A stretch of 64,000 nucleotides of DNA, taken from positions 1 to 64,000 of the forward strand of contig CAZPUM010000001.1 of NCBI GenBank assembly GCA_964589765.1. Direction: 5' to 3'. Below the pieces are notes generated by a model that worked only from the letters and a program-made list of their open reading frames with translations, was not told where the DNA came from and ran no database searches. Shown here one piece after another: positions 17,002 through 24,694 of this stretch. The position numbers and the translations under genes were made by a program. The DNA comes from UBA525 sp964589765. GTDB taxonomy: Archaea; Nanobdellota; Nanobdellia; Woesearchaeales; UBA525. Every line of letters begins with the position of its first letter. Positions within the stretch are counted from its first letter, which is position 1.

Positions 17002-18429
17002 ATGAACAGATGGATAGTCACAGGGGGACTGACAGCTCTTGTCACAGTAGGCTGTGCCACCACACAACCACCAGTTACTCCTGAACCTGTTCATGTACCT
17101 ATAGTTATTGAGGAGGATTTAACTCCAGTTTACGATTTAATCGAACTCGGCGAGATTAAGTATTTGGCAAGCATGGACCCTGCTAACACTGACACAGCAC
17201 AATCCTTGAAGGAAGAAGCAGATAAAACATTCACTGATGCAGCCATTCTATGCTCACAGTACACCACCTGTCCGTCAAGCCTGGTAACGAAAGCGTTTTC
17301 ACGCGTAGTTTCTGAACAGATTCAGAGAAACCAGGCCATGACTACTCAACCAGAGTATTTTGAGGAGGAAGAGCCTCCTGTATTTCTTGAAGAGTCTCCT
17401 GTCACAAAGACTCTCAGGCAGGGGGACTCTCTAGATAATATCACGACTATGAACGGCCCGATTCGCGAGGCAGTCAGGCACTGGCTAATCAACAAAAGAA
17501 ATATTTTCGTCGAATCTTACATCAACTTCCTGTTCGTCGAGGAGGTGATAAACAATCACTACGAACAGGCAGGGTTTCCTCTAGCTTTGGCCTTTGGAAT
17601 GGGCGCCCAAGAGAGCAATTTCAAGATGCAGGCATATTCACGTGACGGCGCTGCTGGAATGTGGCAGTTCATGTGCCAGACTGCAAACGAGTTTGGCTTG
17701 GCTTGTAAGGACCGGTTTGACCCTGATTTAGCGACGGAGGCCAATATCAAGTACTTGAACAAGGCCCTTGAAAACTTTGATGATGACTGGTTGAGAGCGA
17801 TTGCTTCTTACAACACAGGAATTCGTCGTTCAGCATTACAAGGAAGTGAGGATTATTGGGAATTGGAACAAAAATTCAGAGGTTTCCTGGCCAGGGAGAC
17901 CAAACCTTATGTCCGTCAGATTATAGGTGCGATGGTTCTTTTCGATGACATAAGAAACAACACTGACAAGTACAACCTTGAGAACTCACTTCCTGAGATT
18001 GATACAAGTTTGGTTTCCGTTGTTCTTAAGAACGATTCAAGTCTTGGAGAATTATCAGCATGTATGGGAAGTCCACCCTGGTTAATTGATTGGAAACAGA
18101 TTCTTAGGAATGTTAATCCTCAGTATGGAACAGACTCCAACAAACTGATTCCTGCTGGCAACTCTGTTTTAATCCCTTCCGTTGCTCTTCAAGGTTACGA
18201 GTCTCATTGTGTCGAGTCTGAATTGTGGACTTTACTAGAGGAAGAACGTCCAAGATTCAAGATCCACAGAATCCGAACAGGAGATGGTTATGGAAAAGTT
18301 GCTGATTTATACCACAGACAGTGCGGAATGTCCAGAAACCGCATGATTAGTGAGCTCAGAAGGATTAACGGCTGGCGCGACAGTCAAATACCTATAGGCA
18401 AGAACATGACTGTGCCTTGTAGCCAGTAA
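17002..18429 (+). CDS. MltD-like lytic transglycosylase lipoprotein with C-terminal LysM-like region
   Basis: 475 residues. A signal peptide ends in a lipobox (TVGC at residues 15-18), so the protein should be exported and lipid-anchored. After a Pro/Glu-rich linker, residues about 160-310 match the SLT/MltD fold: catalytic Glu near 205 in GAQESNF, then AYSRDGAAGMWQFM and AIASYNTG. The C-terminus (HRIRTGDGYGKVADLY ... NGWRDSQIPIGKNMTVP) looks like a LysM module. The family cleaves peptidoglycan glycan strands, a polymer archaea do not make, so the target may be bacterial walls; that is inference. Confidence 0.88.
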   Translation: MNRWIVTGGLTALVTVGCATTQPPVTPEPVHVPIVIEEDLTPVYDLIELGEIKYLASMDPANTDTAQSLKEEADKTFTDAAILCSQYTTCPSSLVTKAFSRVVSEQIQRNQAMTTQPEYFEEEEPPVFLEESPVTKTLRQGDSLDNITTMNGPIREAVRHWLINKRNIFVESYINFLFVEEVINNHYEQAGFPLALAFGMGAQESNFKMQAYSRDGAAGMWQFMCQTANEFGLACKDRFDPDLATEANIKYLNKALENFDDDWLRAIASYNTGIRRSALQGSEDYWELEQKFRGFLARETKPYVRQIIGAMVLFDDIRNNTDKYNLENSLPEIDTSLVSVVLKNDSSLGELSACMGSPPWLIDWKQILRNVNPQYGTDSNKLIPAGNSVLIPSVALQGYESHCVESELWTLLEEERPRFKIHRIRTGDGYGKVADLYHRQCGMSRNRMISELRRINGWRDSQIPIGKNMTVPCSQ

Positions 18430-18595
18430 ATTCTAACTTACTAACCTGCCACACCCCCAAACGCCAGTGGATAGGCAAATATCATCTTACTAATCAAGAC
18501 GAGGACTGAGTATTTCTGAAAGAGATTACGCGAAGAACGAATAAAGACACCGACGGAGGAGGTCCGAATCCATCACAAAAGATTTTCTCAATACC

Positions 18596-18603
18596 TTTTT
18601 ATA
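18596..18603 (+). promoter_or_regulatory. TATA box of rfcS
   Basis: tttttata centred 26 bases before ATG 18626. The 196-bp stretch 18430-18625 upstream holds no gene that I can support. Confidence 0.7.
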
Positions 18604-18625
18604 GACGACCAGAGTCGCATTAATT

Positions 18626-19585
18626 ATGGTGGACGAGCACGCAATCTGGACCGAGAAATACCGCCCGCAGAAATTCTCAGAGGTTCTCGGCCAAGAGGAT
18701 ATTGTCAAGCGAGTCAAGATGCTCGTGGAGAAAGGCAATATGCCTCACATGCTGTTCTCAGGACCTGCGGGGGTGGGGAAGACCACACTATCTCTTGTGA
18801 TTGCCAAAGAGCTCTTTGGAGAGAACTGGAAGCACAGTGTTCTGGAGCTGAACGCCTCTGATGAACGAGGCATAGATGTTATCAGAAACAATGTGAAGAA
18901 TTTCGCCAGAACCAAGGCCCTTGGCAACGTGCCTTTCAAGATTATCTATCTGGACGAGTGTGATGCGCTTACAAAAGAGGCACAGCAGGCACTCAGACGA
19001 ACAATGGAGAACTTTACCAGAACAACAAGATTCATTCTCTCTTGTAACTATTCAAGCAAGATTATCGACCCAATACAATCCCGGTGTGCCATCTTCCGTT
19101 TCAAGCCTCTCGGTGAGGAGGCTCTGACCACTCTTGTTGAGAAAATCGCTAAAGCAGAGGGGTTCAGTATTGATGCGGGAGGAATCTCCGCAGCTATTCA
19201 GATTTCTGGGGGAGACGTAAGAAGACTCGAGAATATTCTCCAGGCTGCCGCCTCGGACAGTAACAGCATTACAGAGGAAGTAATATACAATGTTGCCTCG
19301 TTCGCACGCCCTAAAGAGGTCGGCGAAATGCTGGGCCTTGCAGTGCAAGGCAAGTTCCTCGACGCTAAAAAACTCCTGCTCAAAATCATGTTGGACCATG
19401 GCCTGTCAGGTCTTGATATTATCAAGCAGATTCAGCAGGAGTCATGGAAGGTCGAGTCACTCACAGATAGACAGAAACTATCTCTGGTTAAGCTCTGCGG
19501 TGAGTGCGAATTCAGAATGGTGGAAGGTTCTGACGAAGTTATTCAGTTGGAAGCTTTGCTCGCAAGTTCAGCAATTCTAGAATAA
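18626..19585 (+). CDS. rfcS: Replication factor C small subunit (clamp loader)
   Basis: 319 residues. Starts with the RFC box WTEKYRPQKFSEVLGQE. Walker A is GPAGVGKTT, Walker B is IIYLDECDAL, sensor region FILSCNYSSKIIDPIQSRC includes the SRC arginine finger, and a C-terminal collar domain follows. It loads PCNA onto primed DNA with the large subunit, which is not in this window. Leaderless with a clear TATA box. Confidence 0.97.
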   Translation: MVDEHAIWTEKYRPQKFSEVLGQEDIVKRVKMLVEKGNMPHMLFSGPAGVGKTTLSLVIAKELFGENWKHSVLELNASDERGIDVIRNNVKNFARTKALGNVPFKIIYLDECDALTKEAQQALRRTMENFTRTTRFILSCNYSSKIIDPIQSRCAIFRFKPLGEEALTTLVEKIAKAEGFSIDAGGISAAIQISGGDVRRLENILQAAASDSNSITEEVIYNVASFARPKEVGEMLGLAVQGKFLDAKKLLLKIMLDHGLSGLDIIKQIQQESWKVESLTDRQKLSLVKLCGECEFRMVEGSDEVIQLEALLASSAILE

Positions 19586-19614
19586 TAAAATAAAAAACAG
19601 GAAGGGTTGTATCC

Positions 19615-20055
19615 TTAGTAACCGAAGATACCGCCCATCCTGGTTCTAACGCGAATGTCCCCTGGCAATGTGCGAGGGAATCCTGCAGCCCCTGTGTGGC
19701 AGTATGGGTACGGGCACGTTGGATACGCGCGCACGGATGCTCTGACAGGACCGAATGGGTAGTATACGCCTGGCCTAAGTCCGATCAGGTGGCTCACATC
19801 ATTACCGAAGAATCCGGCACTGCGTGCTGCGATCGGGTAGCCATAGTGGTAATTTTTCCCAGCGGCATAGTCGTAGTATCCGGTGCTCCCTGAATAGTCA
19901 AACTGGTAGTTGTATTCGCCTGTTGCGGTGTACTGGTAGTATGACCCGATTCTGTTGTATCCATCGTATGGTTCTGCAAAAGCAGACTGTACGCTAACAA
20001 CAGCCAGGACAATGGCCAGTGCCGCTACGAATAGCTTTCCTATGTTTTTGTTCAT
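19615..20055 (-). CDS. Secreted Tyr/Gly-rich small protein
   Basis: 146 residues. An N-terminal signal peptide (KLFVAALAIVLAVVSVQSAFA) with a likely cleavage after AFA precedes a mature part very rich in Tyr and Gly with motifs such as YYQYTATGEYNYQF, TGYYDYAAG and PYPYC. No known domain is recognised. The composition suggests a surface or extracellular structural protein. The mRNA has a short leader: TATA at 20091-20100 and a GAGGTG Shine-Dalgarno site at 20060-20065. Confidence 0.75.
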   Translation of the reverse strand: MNKNIGKLFVAALAIVLAVVSVQSAFAEPYDGYNRIGSYYQYTATGEYNYQFDYSGSTGYYDYAAGKNYHYGYPIAARSAGFFGNDVSHLIGLRPGVYYPFGPVRASVRAYPTCPYPYCHTGAAGFPRTLPGDIRVRTRMGGIFGY

Positions 20056-20059
20056 TGAA

Positions 20060-20100
20060 CACCTCTTATTGCTACTCTTAGGTGGTAACGAATATATAAA
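20060..20100 (-). promoter_or_regulatory. Promoter and Shine-Dalgarno site of the Tyr-rich secreted protein
   Basis: TATA element tttatatatt at 20091-20100 should place the transcript start near 20067. The GAGGTG ribosome site at 20060-20065 would then be almost at the 5' end of the mRNA, four bases from the ATG. The same layout recurs at 21576. Confidence 0.6.
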
Positions 20101-20199
20101 GGTTCCGGTTAGTTGTAACTTAGAAGTGATAAATCAAAATAATGCACTGAAAAACTATTATTTTCCATATGTAAATTAATTAGAATAAATTAAAAAAAA

Positions 20200-20463
20200 T
20201 CAAACTATGTCTTCCTCAGCGACAACAACAAAGTCACCAAGCGCCATAACCGCAGAGAATGGAATAAGAGTCTCTCCGTCTTTAGACTTCTCAAGATCCA
20301 TTCTATCAGCGAAAGGAGTCACGTTCTTCACAACGACATGAATCAACTCACCAGTGCTCGACTCGAACACTATATCGCCGACCTCACCAAAGCGCTTTCC
20401 AGTCTTGCTAACTACCGTTTTACCGAGGATATTTTTTGAAAATTTTTTCTCTGAATCGCTCAT
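20200..20463 (-). CDS. PRC-barrel domain protein
   Basis: About 87 residues beginning MSDSEKKFSKNILGK. The pattern LGKTVVSKTGKRFGEVGDIVFE...GELIHVVVK...IPFSAVMALGDFVVV is the small beta-barrel PRC fold common in archaea, sometimes linked to RNA processing or cell division (CdpB-type proteins). The ATG at 20463 follows a GGTGG ribosome site; a GTG at 20472 is the longer option. Another PRC-barrel gene lies at 28960-29226. Confidence 0.85.
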   Translation of the reverse strand: MSDSEKKFSKNILGKTVVSKTGKRFGEVGDIVFESSTGELIHVVVKNVTPFADRMDLEKSKDGETLIPFSAVMALGDFVVVAEEDIV

Positions 20464-20526
20464 ACTAGCCACCTGACCGGCACTACGCTGAAGGAGTATA
20501 AAAAGCTATCTATCGAGGAGAACACA

Positions 20527-21486
20527 CTAAAGCCTGCTAACAGTGCCGTCACCGATTCTGACTTTCTCCCCATATTTAAGGACGAAACGTGGGTCTGTAT
20601 GACCAATGTCGAAATTAGCAACCACAGGAATCTCTACTTTGAACTCATCAAGCACCTGAAGAATTATCTCCTCAAGTTCTTTCTTTTCATCGTCAGAGTA
20701 ACCCCTGACTCTACCGAAAATCAAACCATTAACTCTCTGAAGAACTCCCGACCACCCATAGTTTCTTAGAAAATATTTAACCTGCGTCAAGGAAGGAACA
20801 TCTTCACTAGTCTCAAGGAATAGAATCTTGCCATCCCAGAAAGAATCTTTAGGCCAGTACTTAGTGCCCTTTAGAAACTCCAGCACTTCCACACAACCAC
20901 CAAACAACTCTCCCTCTGCATTCAAGTTATTCAGGAATCTGAACCCTTCATTTTTTCTCTTGTCCTTCACTTTAACAATGCCTGAATTCCAGTCTTCATA
21001 TTCATCACTATACTCTTCAGAAGGTTCAAATGGAGGTCGTATACCCTCTAAAGACTTACTTGTGAGCTCAAAGAATTTAGGGTATTCACTAAGCTGAGCA
21101 AGTCCTGCCATAGTTGAAGGCCCATAATAACAAGGGATTCCATGACGAGACAACACAACCATGAGTGCTGTTGGATCAGAGTAACCCATGAAAGGTTTCT
21201 GATGCTTCGCAATTAAATCTAAGTCCAAGTACTCAAGAAGAAATGTACAATCATCACCTCCAATTGAAGATATAATTGCTTTCACGTCAGGGTCAAGGAA
21301 TGCATCAGTCAAGTCCTTTGCTCTTTGTTCAGGCGTTCCTTGCTTTCTTGTATACTCAAACTCTTTGATATTGTAGCCCATTTTTTTCAAAGCATCAATA
21401 CCCGCATCGTGAACAAAAGGGAATGTTTCGGGACCGCACCAAGACTGTGAAACAATACCTATTATATCCCCTTCTTTGAGATTCAT
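20527..21486 (-). CDS. Peptidase S66 family (LD-carboxypeptidase/MccF-like)
   Basis: 319 residues. The nucleophile Ser is in FMGYSDPTAL, with the Glu in LFLETSEDV and the His in FDIGHTDPRF completing the S66 Ser-Glu-His triad. The family includes LdcA, which trims murein tetrapeptides, and MccF, which cleaves microcin C-type peptidyl-nucleotides. The sequence style (SSIGGDDCTFLLEYLD, DPDVKAI) is nearer to MccF-like members. No signal peptide, so it is cytoplasmic. Either self-immunity or salvage of bacterial muropeptides could be its role. Confidence 0.85.
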   Translation of the reverse strand: MNLKEGDIIGIVSQSWCGPETFPFVHDAGIDALKKMGYNIKEFEYTRKQGTPEQRAKDLTDAFLDPDVKAIISSIGGDDCTFLLEYLDLDLIAKHQKPFMGYSDPTALMVVLSRHGIPCYYGPSTMAGLAQLSEYPKFFELTSKSLEGIRPPFEPSEEYSDEYEDWNSGIVKVKDKRKNEGFRFLNNLNAEGELFGGCVEVLEFLKGTKYWPKDSFWDGKILFLETSEDVPSLTQVKYFLRNYGWSGVLQRVNGLIFGRVRGYSDDEKKELEEIILQVLDEFKVEIPVVANFDIGHTDPRFVLKYGEKVRIGDGTVSRL

Positions 21487-21535
21487 AGTATTAAAAATAA
21501 ATTCTGAGATATATTAATATGGGTCAGACGGAAAT

Positions 21536-21571
21536 CTTTAAATATGCCCGACGAGGAATAACCCTGAGGTG
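21536..21571 (+). promoter_or_regulatory. TATA box and ribosome-binding site of small membrane protein gene
   Basis: ctttaaatat at 21536-21545 and gaggtg at 21566-21571, just before ATG 21576. The predicted transcript start (about 21565) is directly at the Shine-Dalgarno site. Confidence 0.6.
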
Positions 21572-21575
21572 AATC

Positions 21576-21776
21576 ATGGTAGCTGATGGAAGTTTACTCA
21601 CAGTCATACTGGCAATCATCATAGGCACTCTTGCTGCAATAGTTTACAGCCTAAGAGTTCTGGTCCTGATGGAGCGTAGAATTGCTCGAATAGACAGACA
21701 CATCGAGATGATGGCTGAGAAGATTGTTGTTGAAGAGAGAAAAATCGAAAAAATGGTCACAAAAAAGAAGAAGTAA
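21576..21776 (+). CDS. Small single-pass membrane protein
   Basis: 66 residues. A hydrophobic helix (LLTVILAIIIGTLAAIVYSL, residues 7-26) is followed by a charged helix with heptad-like spacing (RIARIDRHIEMMAEKIVVEERKI) and a Lys tail, suggesting a membrane-anchored coiled coil on the cytoplasmic side. No named family recognised. The stop is adjacent to the convergent hjc stop. Confidence 0.75.
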   Translation: MVADGSLLTVILAIIIGTLAAIVYSLRVLVLMERRIARIDRHIEMMAEKIVVEERKIEKMVTKKKK

Positions 21777-22172
21777 CTAACTGACCAGTTCTTCAAACTT
21801 CAATCCTTTTCTTTCTGCTTCTTCTAAGCTTACTGCGAAACTGTTTTTGGTTTCGCGCGCATCCTCTGCCGAGATAAAGTACCATCCTTTTCTAAGCCAC
21901 TTGACGCCAAGCCAACACTCGCAACCAAATCTGTGGCAGAAAGCAACAAGAGCATCGACCTCTTCTCTAGTGAAATACTTTGTTCCTTCCTTGACAAGTT
22001 TACATTCAACGCCAATCTTCCGCGTAGCATTACCCGCAATCACATCCGGAAGTTCATAATCCATCGACCCAGATGCTGGTGCTCTGAACGCCGCCCAACC
22101 CGCCTTCCAGAACATGTGAACCAACTCTCGTTCGGCGGCTGAACCTCTTGCTTTTCTTGTTCTATGGCTCAT
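21777..22172 (-). CDS. hjc: Holliday junction resolvase Hjc
   Basis: 131 residues. The archaeal Hjc nuclease core is clear: KARGSAAERELVHMF with catalytic Glu, RAPASGS, then PDVIAG with catalytic Asp and the paired ExK in GVECKLV. The enzyme cuts four-way DNA junctions in recombination. A TATA-like run near 22193-22203 suggests a leaderless transcript diverging from the RHH gene. Confidence 0.95.
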   Translation of the reverse strand: MSHRTRKARGSAAERELVHMFWKAGWAAFRAPASGSMDYELPDVIAGNATRKIGVECKLVKEGTKYFTREEVDALVAFCHRFGCECWLGVKWLRKGWYFISAEDARETKNSFAVSLEEAERKGLKFEELVS

Positions 22173-22236
22173 GAATTACTTTCGGAAATATCACTATAAA
22201 AAACAGCGCAAACTTTATGTATTACTTTGTCTTTCC

Positions 22237-22470
22237 ATGTCTTACATGGAATCTATAACAATCAGAGTCGATTCTGCTCTAGCAAACGAGATGGAAAAAG
22301 CGATGCATCCTTACTATGCCACAAAGACAGAGTTTATACGAGAGGCCATCAGAGACAAGCTTGAAGATTTGAAGATAAAAACAGAAGTAAAAGAACACAT
22401 GGATGAATTAATGAATGATTTAAGAAACGGAAGAATTAGACGTGTTGATGTTAGAGCAAAGCGTAAGTAG
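22237..22470 (+). CDS. Ribbon-helix-helix (CopG/Arc-type) DNA-binding protein, possible antitoxin
   Basis: About 77 residues from ATG 22237 (an ATG at 22246 is also possible). The N-terminal strand ESITIRVDSALANEM and helix pair YATKTEFIREAIRDKL are a standard RHH domain binding DNA as a dimer. The charged C-terminal tail (KEHMDELMNDLRNGRIRR) could bind a partner. Proteins of this type commonly act as antitoxins or autoregulators. A RelE-like frame lies tail to tail on the opposite strand. Confidence 0.85.
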   Translation: MSYMESITIRVDSALANEMEKAMHPYYATKTEFIREAIRDKLEDLKIKTEVKEHMDELMNDLRNGRIRRVDVRAKRK

Positions 22471-22740
22471 TTCTCTTTTATTCCTAACACAATAATCTAT
22501 AGTTTCCTGTTGTTCTTTCTTTGAACAAAAATTAATTATGACTAAAACGTTATATTGACAGACAAAAATCAGCCTTTTATCTCTGAATCGTTTTTCCCAT
22601 AGCCAATCATATTTCAACATTTTCCCCGTCACTTTTTCACTAAGAGACAAAATCTGTTTATTGTACCAAATACTCTCGAACACAGATAGTTTTCGAAGTT
22701 TATTTGAAAAACACTTTGTTTCAAACACATAGTTCGACAT
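22420..22740 (-). CDS. RelE/ParE-superfamily toxin-like protein
   Basis: 106 residues. FSNKLRKL near the N-terminus, then KVTGKMLKYDWLWEKRF, KRLIFVCQYN and FCSKKEQQETIDY follow the pattern of archaeal RelE-type toxins (kgkpLkydwL..kRf..kRlyyl.y....v.l..isdKk.QQ.tI). RelE-fold toxins are ribosome-dependent mRNA nucleases. Unusually, it converges with the RHH gene and overlaps its last 51 bases instead of following it in an operon. No strong TATA box is visible upstream, so expression is uncertain and it may be degenerate. Confidence 0.6.
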   Translation of the reverse strand: MSNYVFETKCFSNKLRKLSVFESIWYNKQILSLSEKVTGKMLKYDWLWEKRFRDKRLIFVCQYNVLVIINFCSKKEQQETIDYCVRNKRELLTLCSNINTSNSSVS

Positions 22741-22793
22741 TATTTGATTAACAAAACTTCTTCAAAAAGGATTACGACACAAAGACCAGATAA

Positions 22794-22801
22794 CTTATAT
22801 A
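22794..22801 (+). promoter_or_regulatory. TATA box of the histone gene
   Basis: cttatata centred 26 bases before ATG 22824; leaderless. Confidence 0.7.
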
Positions 22802-22823
22802 CAATTCCGGAAATAATTCAGAC

Positions 22824-23021
22824 ATGGGAATTTCACTCAACGCAATGGAAAAACTTCTGAAAGAAGCAGGTGCTGAGCGAGTTGGGGAAGATGCCAAAGA
22901 AGCTCTAAAAGAAGAGCTTGAGTTTCTCGGCGCTAAAATCGCTCAGCAAGCTGTTAAGTTAGCCGAGCACGCCGACAGGAAAACCATCAAAGCTTCTGAT
23001 GTTAAGCTAGCTTCTAGATAA
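22824..23021 (+). CDS. Archaeal histone
   Basis: 65 residues, the size of a single histone fold. AMEKLLKEAGAERVGEDAK, LAEHADRKTIKASDVKLA are close to the HMfB-type consensus, including the RKT(I/V) DNA-contact loop. There is no tail beyond the fold, so it should form dimers and hypernucleosome-like polymers. The 3' end overlaps the convergent membrane-protein gene by 15 bases. Confidence 0.95.
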   Translation: MGISLNAMEKLLKEAGAERVGEDAKEALKEELEFLGAKIAQQAVKLAEHADRKTIKASDVKLASR

Positions 23022-23636
23022 TCTCTTCTCACGGTCTTTGTAATCAGATAAGATGCCTTTGAAAGAATACCCTCCCGAAATCAAATCTTTCACATATAGT
23101 GCTCCTAGACCACCAAATAATACTGTGAAAGCAGTTTTCCCGAGAGCAAACCCTTCATTAACCTGCTCAACCACATTGTGTGCAACAACATATGCACAAA
23201 ACCCTGCAGCTAAACCATCAAACATAGTGCGCGATGTGGACTCTGGCAACTTCCTTGCGTGTGAACGCAAAACATCCAGGTCTCTACGAGTCTCATAGTC
23301 CATATAAGCACCAAGATTATTGAAACAGGACATAATAGATCTGTCAACCTTGCCCGTAGCAGCAATTCTGCCCGCCAATGACAAAGCAGCCACACCAAGC
23401 CCTTCCAATGTTCTGCCTTGTGACATCAAATAGCCCATACCCATCAGACCCGCGTACAGACCCCCTTCAGCAACAACATCAACCATTCCCCAAGTTCTAG
23501 CTCGCGTCAGAGCATCTCCGAGGTTCGGAATCTTTGATTCTAGAGACCTGGCCAGTTCACCATAATCTCCTTTTATCCACCCAAAACGGGTCACTGGTGA
23601 CGTATTTAATTCGGATTCTAGTGAGACGATTCCCAT
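23007..23636 (-). CDS. Hypothetical membrane protein
   Basis: 209 residues with at least two or three hydrophobic segments (GGLYAGLMGMGYLM, GLGVAALSLAGRIA, FTVLFGGLGALYVKDLI) and small-residue-rich helices. No family recognised. The start codon lies in a perfect inverted repeat at 23630-23647, and the A+T run gatttaaaaaaa at 23656-23667 is the probable TATA box. Confidence 0.7.
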   Translation of the reverse strand: MGIVSLESELNTSPVTRFGWIKGDYGELARSLESKIPNLGDALTRARTWGMVDVVAEGGLYAGLMGMGYLMSQGRTLEGLGVAALSLAGRIAATGKVDRSIMSCFNNLGAYMDYETRRDLDVLRSHARKLPESTSRTMFDGLAAGFCAYVVAHNVVEQVNEGFALGKTAFTVLFGGLGALYVKDLISGGYSFKGILSDYKDREKRLSRS

Positions 23637-23647
23637 GATAATGGGAA
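23630..23647. promoter_or_regulatory. Perfect 7-4-7 inverted repeat at a start codon
   Basis: TTCCCAT-GATA-ATGGGAA spans the ATG of the minus-strand gene at 23636 and sits downstream of its TATA element, where a repressor dimer or a short mRNA hairpin could block expression. Confidence 0.5.
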
Positions 23648-23684
23648 CTACAAACGATTTAAAAAAATGTCTACCAAAATGTGG

Positions 23685-24590
23685 TTAGAACTTAATCTTC
23701 ATTAAATCAAAGGCAGCTTCAGTGTTAGGAAAGATAGTTTTCGCCTCATCCAAATGAGACTGAACAGAAGTATACCTCTGAGAAAAGTGAGTGATAATAA
23801 GCCTTTCAGCCTCTGCAGAAGAGGCAATCTGTGCAGCATCCTCTGCAGTCATGTGCTTGAAAAGTTGAGCTTTTTCTTTATGCTCATTTGTAAAAGTTGC
23901 CTCACAAACAACCAAATCTGCGTGTCTGGAAATATTAATCAAGTTCTCACAAGGCTGAGTATCAGAAATAAAAGTTACTTTCTTTCCTGTGACAGTGTAA
24001 GTCACATCTTTTGGCGAAATCTTCTTACCATCTTTTTCAACAATTTCACCACGGGATAGTTTTCCTACTTCAGGACCTTCAGACAGCCCTAGTTTTTTAG
24101 CAGCAGCCATATCAACACGAACCCTGTCCTTCTGCTTGAAAGAGTATGCCAAACATGGAACGCTATGTTCTGCCATCACACAATTAATCGTGTACTCATC
24201 GTTGTCCACAACAACCAACTCTTCATCTCCTGGCTCCAAATCAACCACCTTGATTCTGATTTTGGACTCAAAAATCGTGGCCAGCATCATGTGGTCAAAC
24301 CTCTCACGGGTTTCACGAGGACCATAAATGTACAAAGTTTCATCATAACCCGAGTTGCCAATAGTCTGAATAAGACCAATCAACCCAGATACATGATCGC
24401 CATGCCAATGAGAGATGAAAATTCTACGTATCTTGGCACGGCTGATGCCTGCTTTGTTCATCTGCCTCTGACAACCTTCCCCACAGTCGAACAGAAGGCC
24501 TTCTCCTTTGTACTCAAGGTAGAATGCCTGGGGGTGCCTCTCCCTGGTCGGAACCATACTGCTTGTCCCCAATAAGGTCAGTTCAAACAT
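23685..24590 (-). CDS. rnz: Ribonuclease Z (tRNA 3'-processing endonuclease)
   Basis: 301 residues from ATG 24590 (MFELTLLGTSSMVPT). The metallo-beta-lactamase zinc motif is SHWHGDHVSGL, with further ligands in the FDCGEG, AEHSV and FISDTQPC segments and ITHFSQRY near the end. It removes the 3' trailer of tRNA precursors, which fits a genome where CCA is not encoded on tRNA-Thr. A TATA box at 24613-24621 gives a leaderless transcript and rules out a longer start at 24632. Confidence 0.95.
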   Translation of the reverse strand: MFELTLLGTSSMVPTRERHPQAFYLEYKGEGLLFDCGEGCQRQMNKAGISRAKIRRIFISHWHGDHVSGLIGLIQTIGNSGYDETLYIYGPRETRERFDHMMLATIFESKIRIKVVDLEPGDEELVVVDNDEYTINCVMAEHSVPCLAYSFKQKDRVRVDMAAAKKLGLSEGPEVGKLSRGEIVEKDGKKISPKDVTYTVTGKKVTFISDTQPCENLINISRHADLVVCEATFTNEHKEKAQLFKHMTAEDAAQIASSAEAERLIITHFSQRYTSVQSHLDEAKTIFPNTEAAFDLMKIKF

Positions 24591-24612
24591 ATCACGAAGA
24601 AACGGGAGAGAG

Positions 24613-24621
24613 TATTTAAAT
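24613..24621. promoter_or_regulatory. Palindromic TATA element between rnz and endA
   Basis: tatttaaat lies 23-31 bases upstream of rnz and could also serve the divergent endA gene with a leader of about 50 bases, as no closer TATA box is visible for endA. Confidence 0.5.
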
Positions 24622-24694
24622 GAAACCCCCATCCTGAACAGTCCAGGCAGAGAGCGTTAAGGCAGAGTTCTTGCGCCTGCACTGGAGCAGGACA

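Noticed and set aside
18560..18590. T-loop-like ggtccgaatcc suggesting a tRNA
   Set aside because: The T stem does not pair fully and no acceptor, D or anticodon arm can be built upstream.
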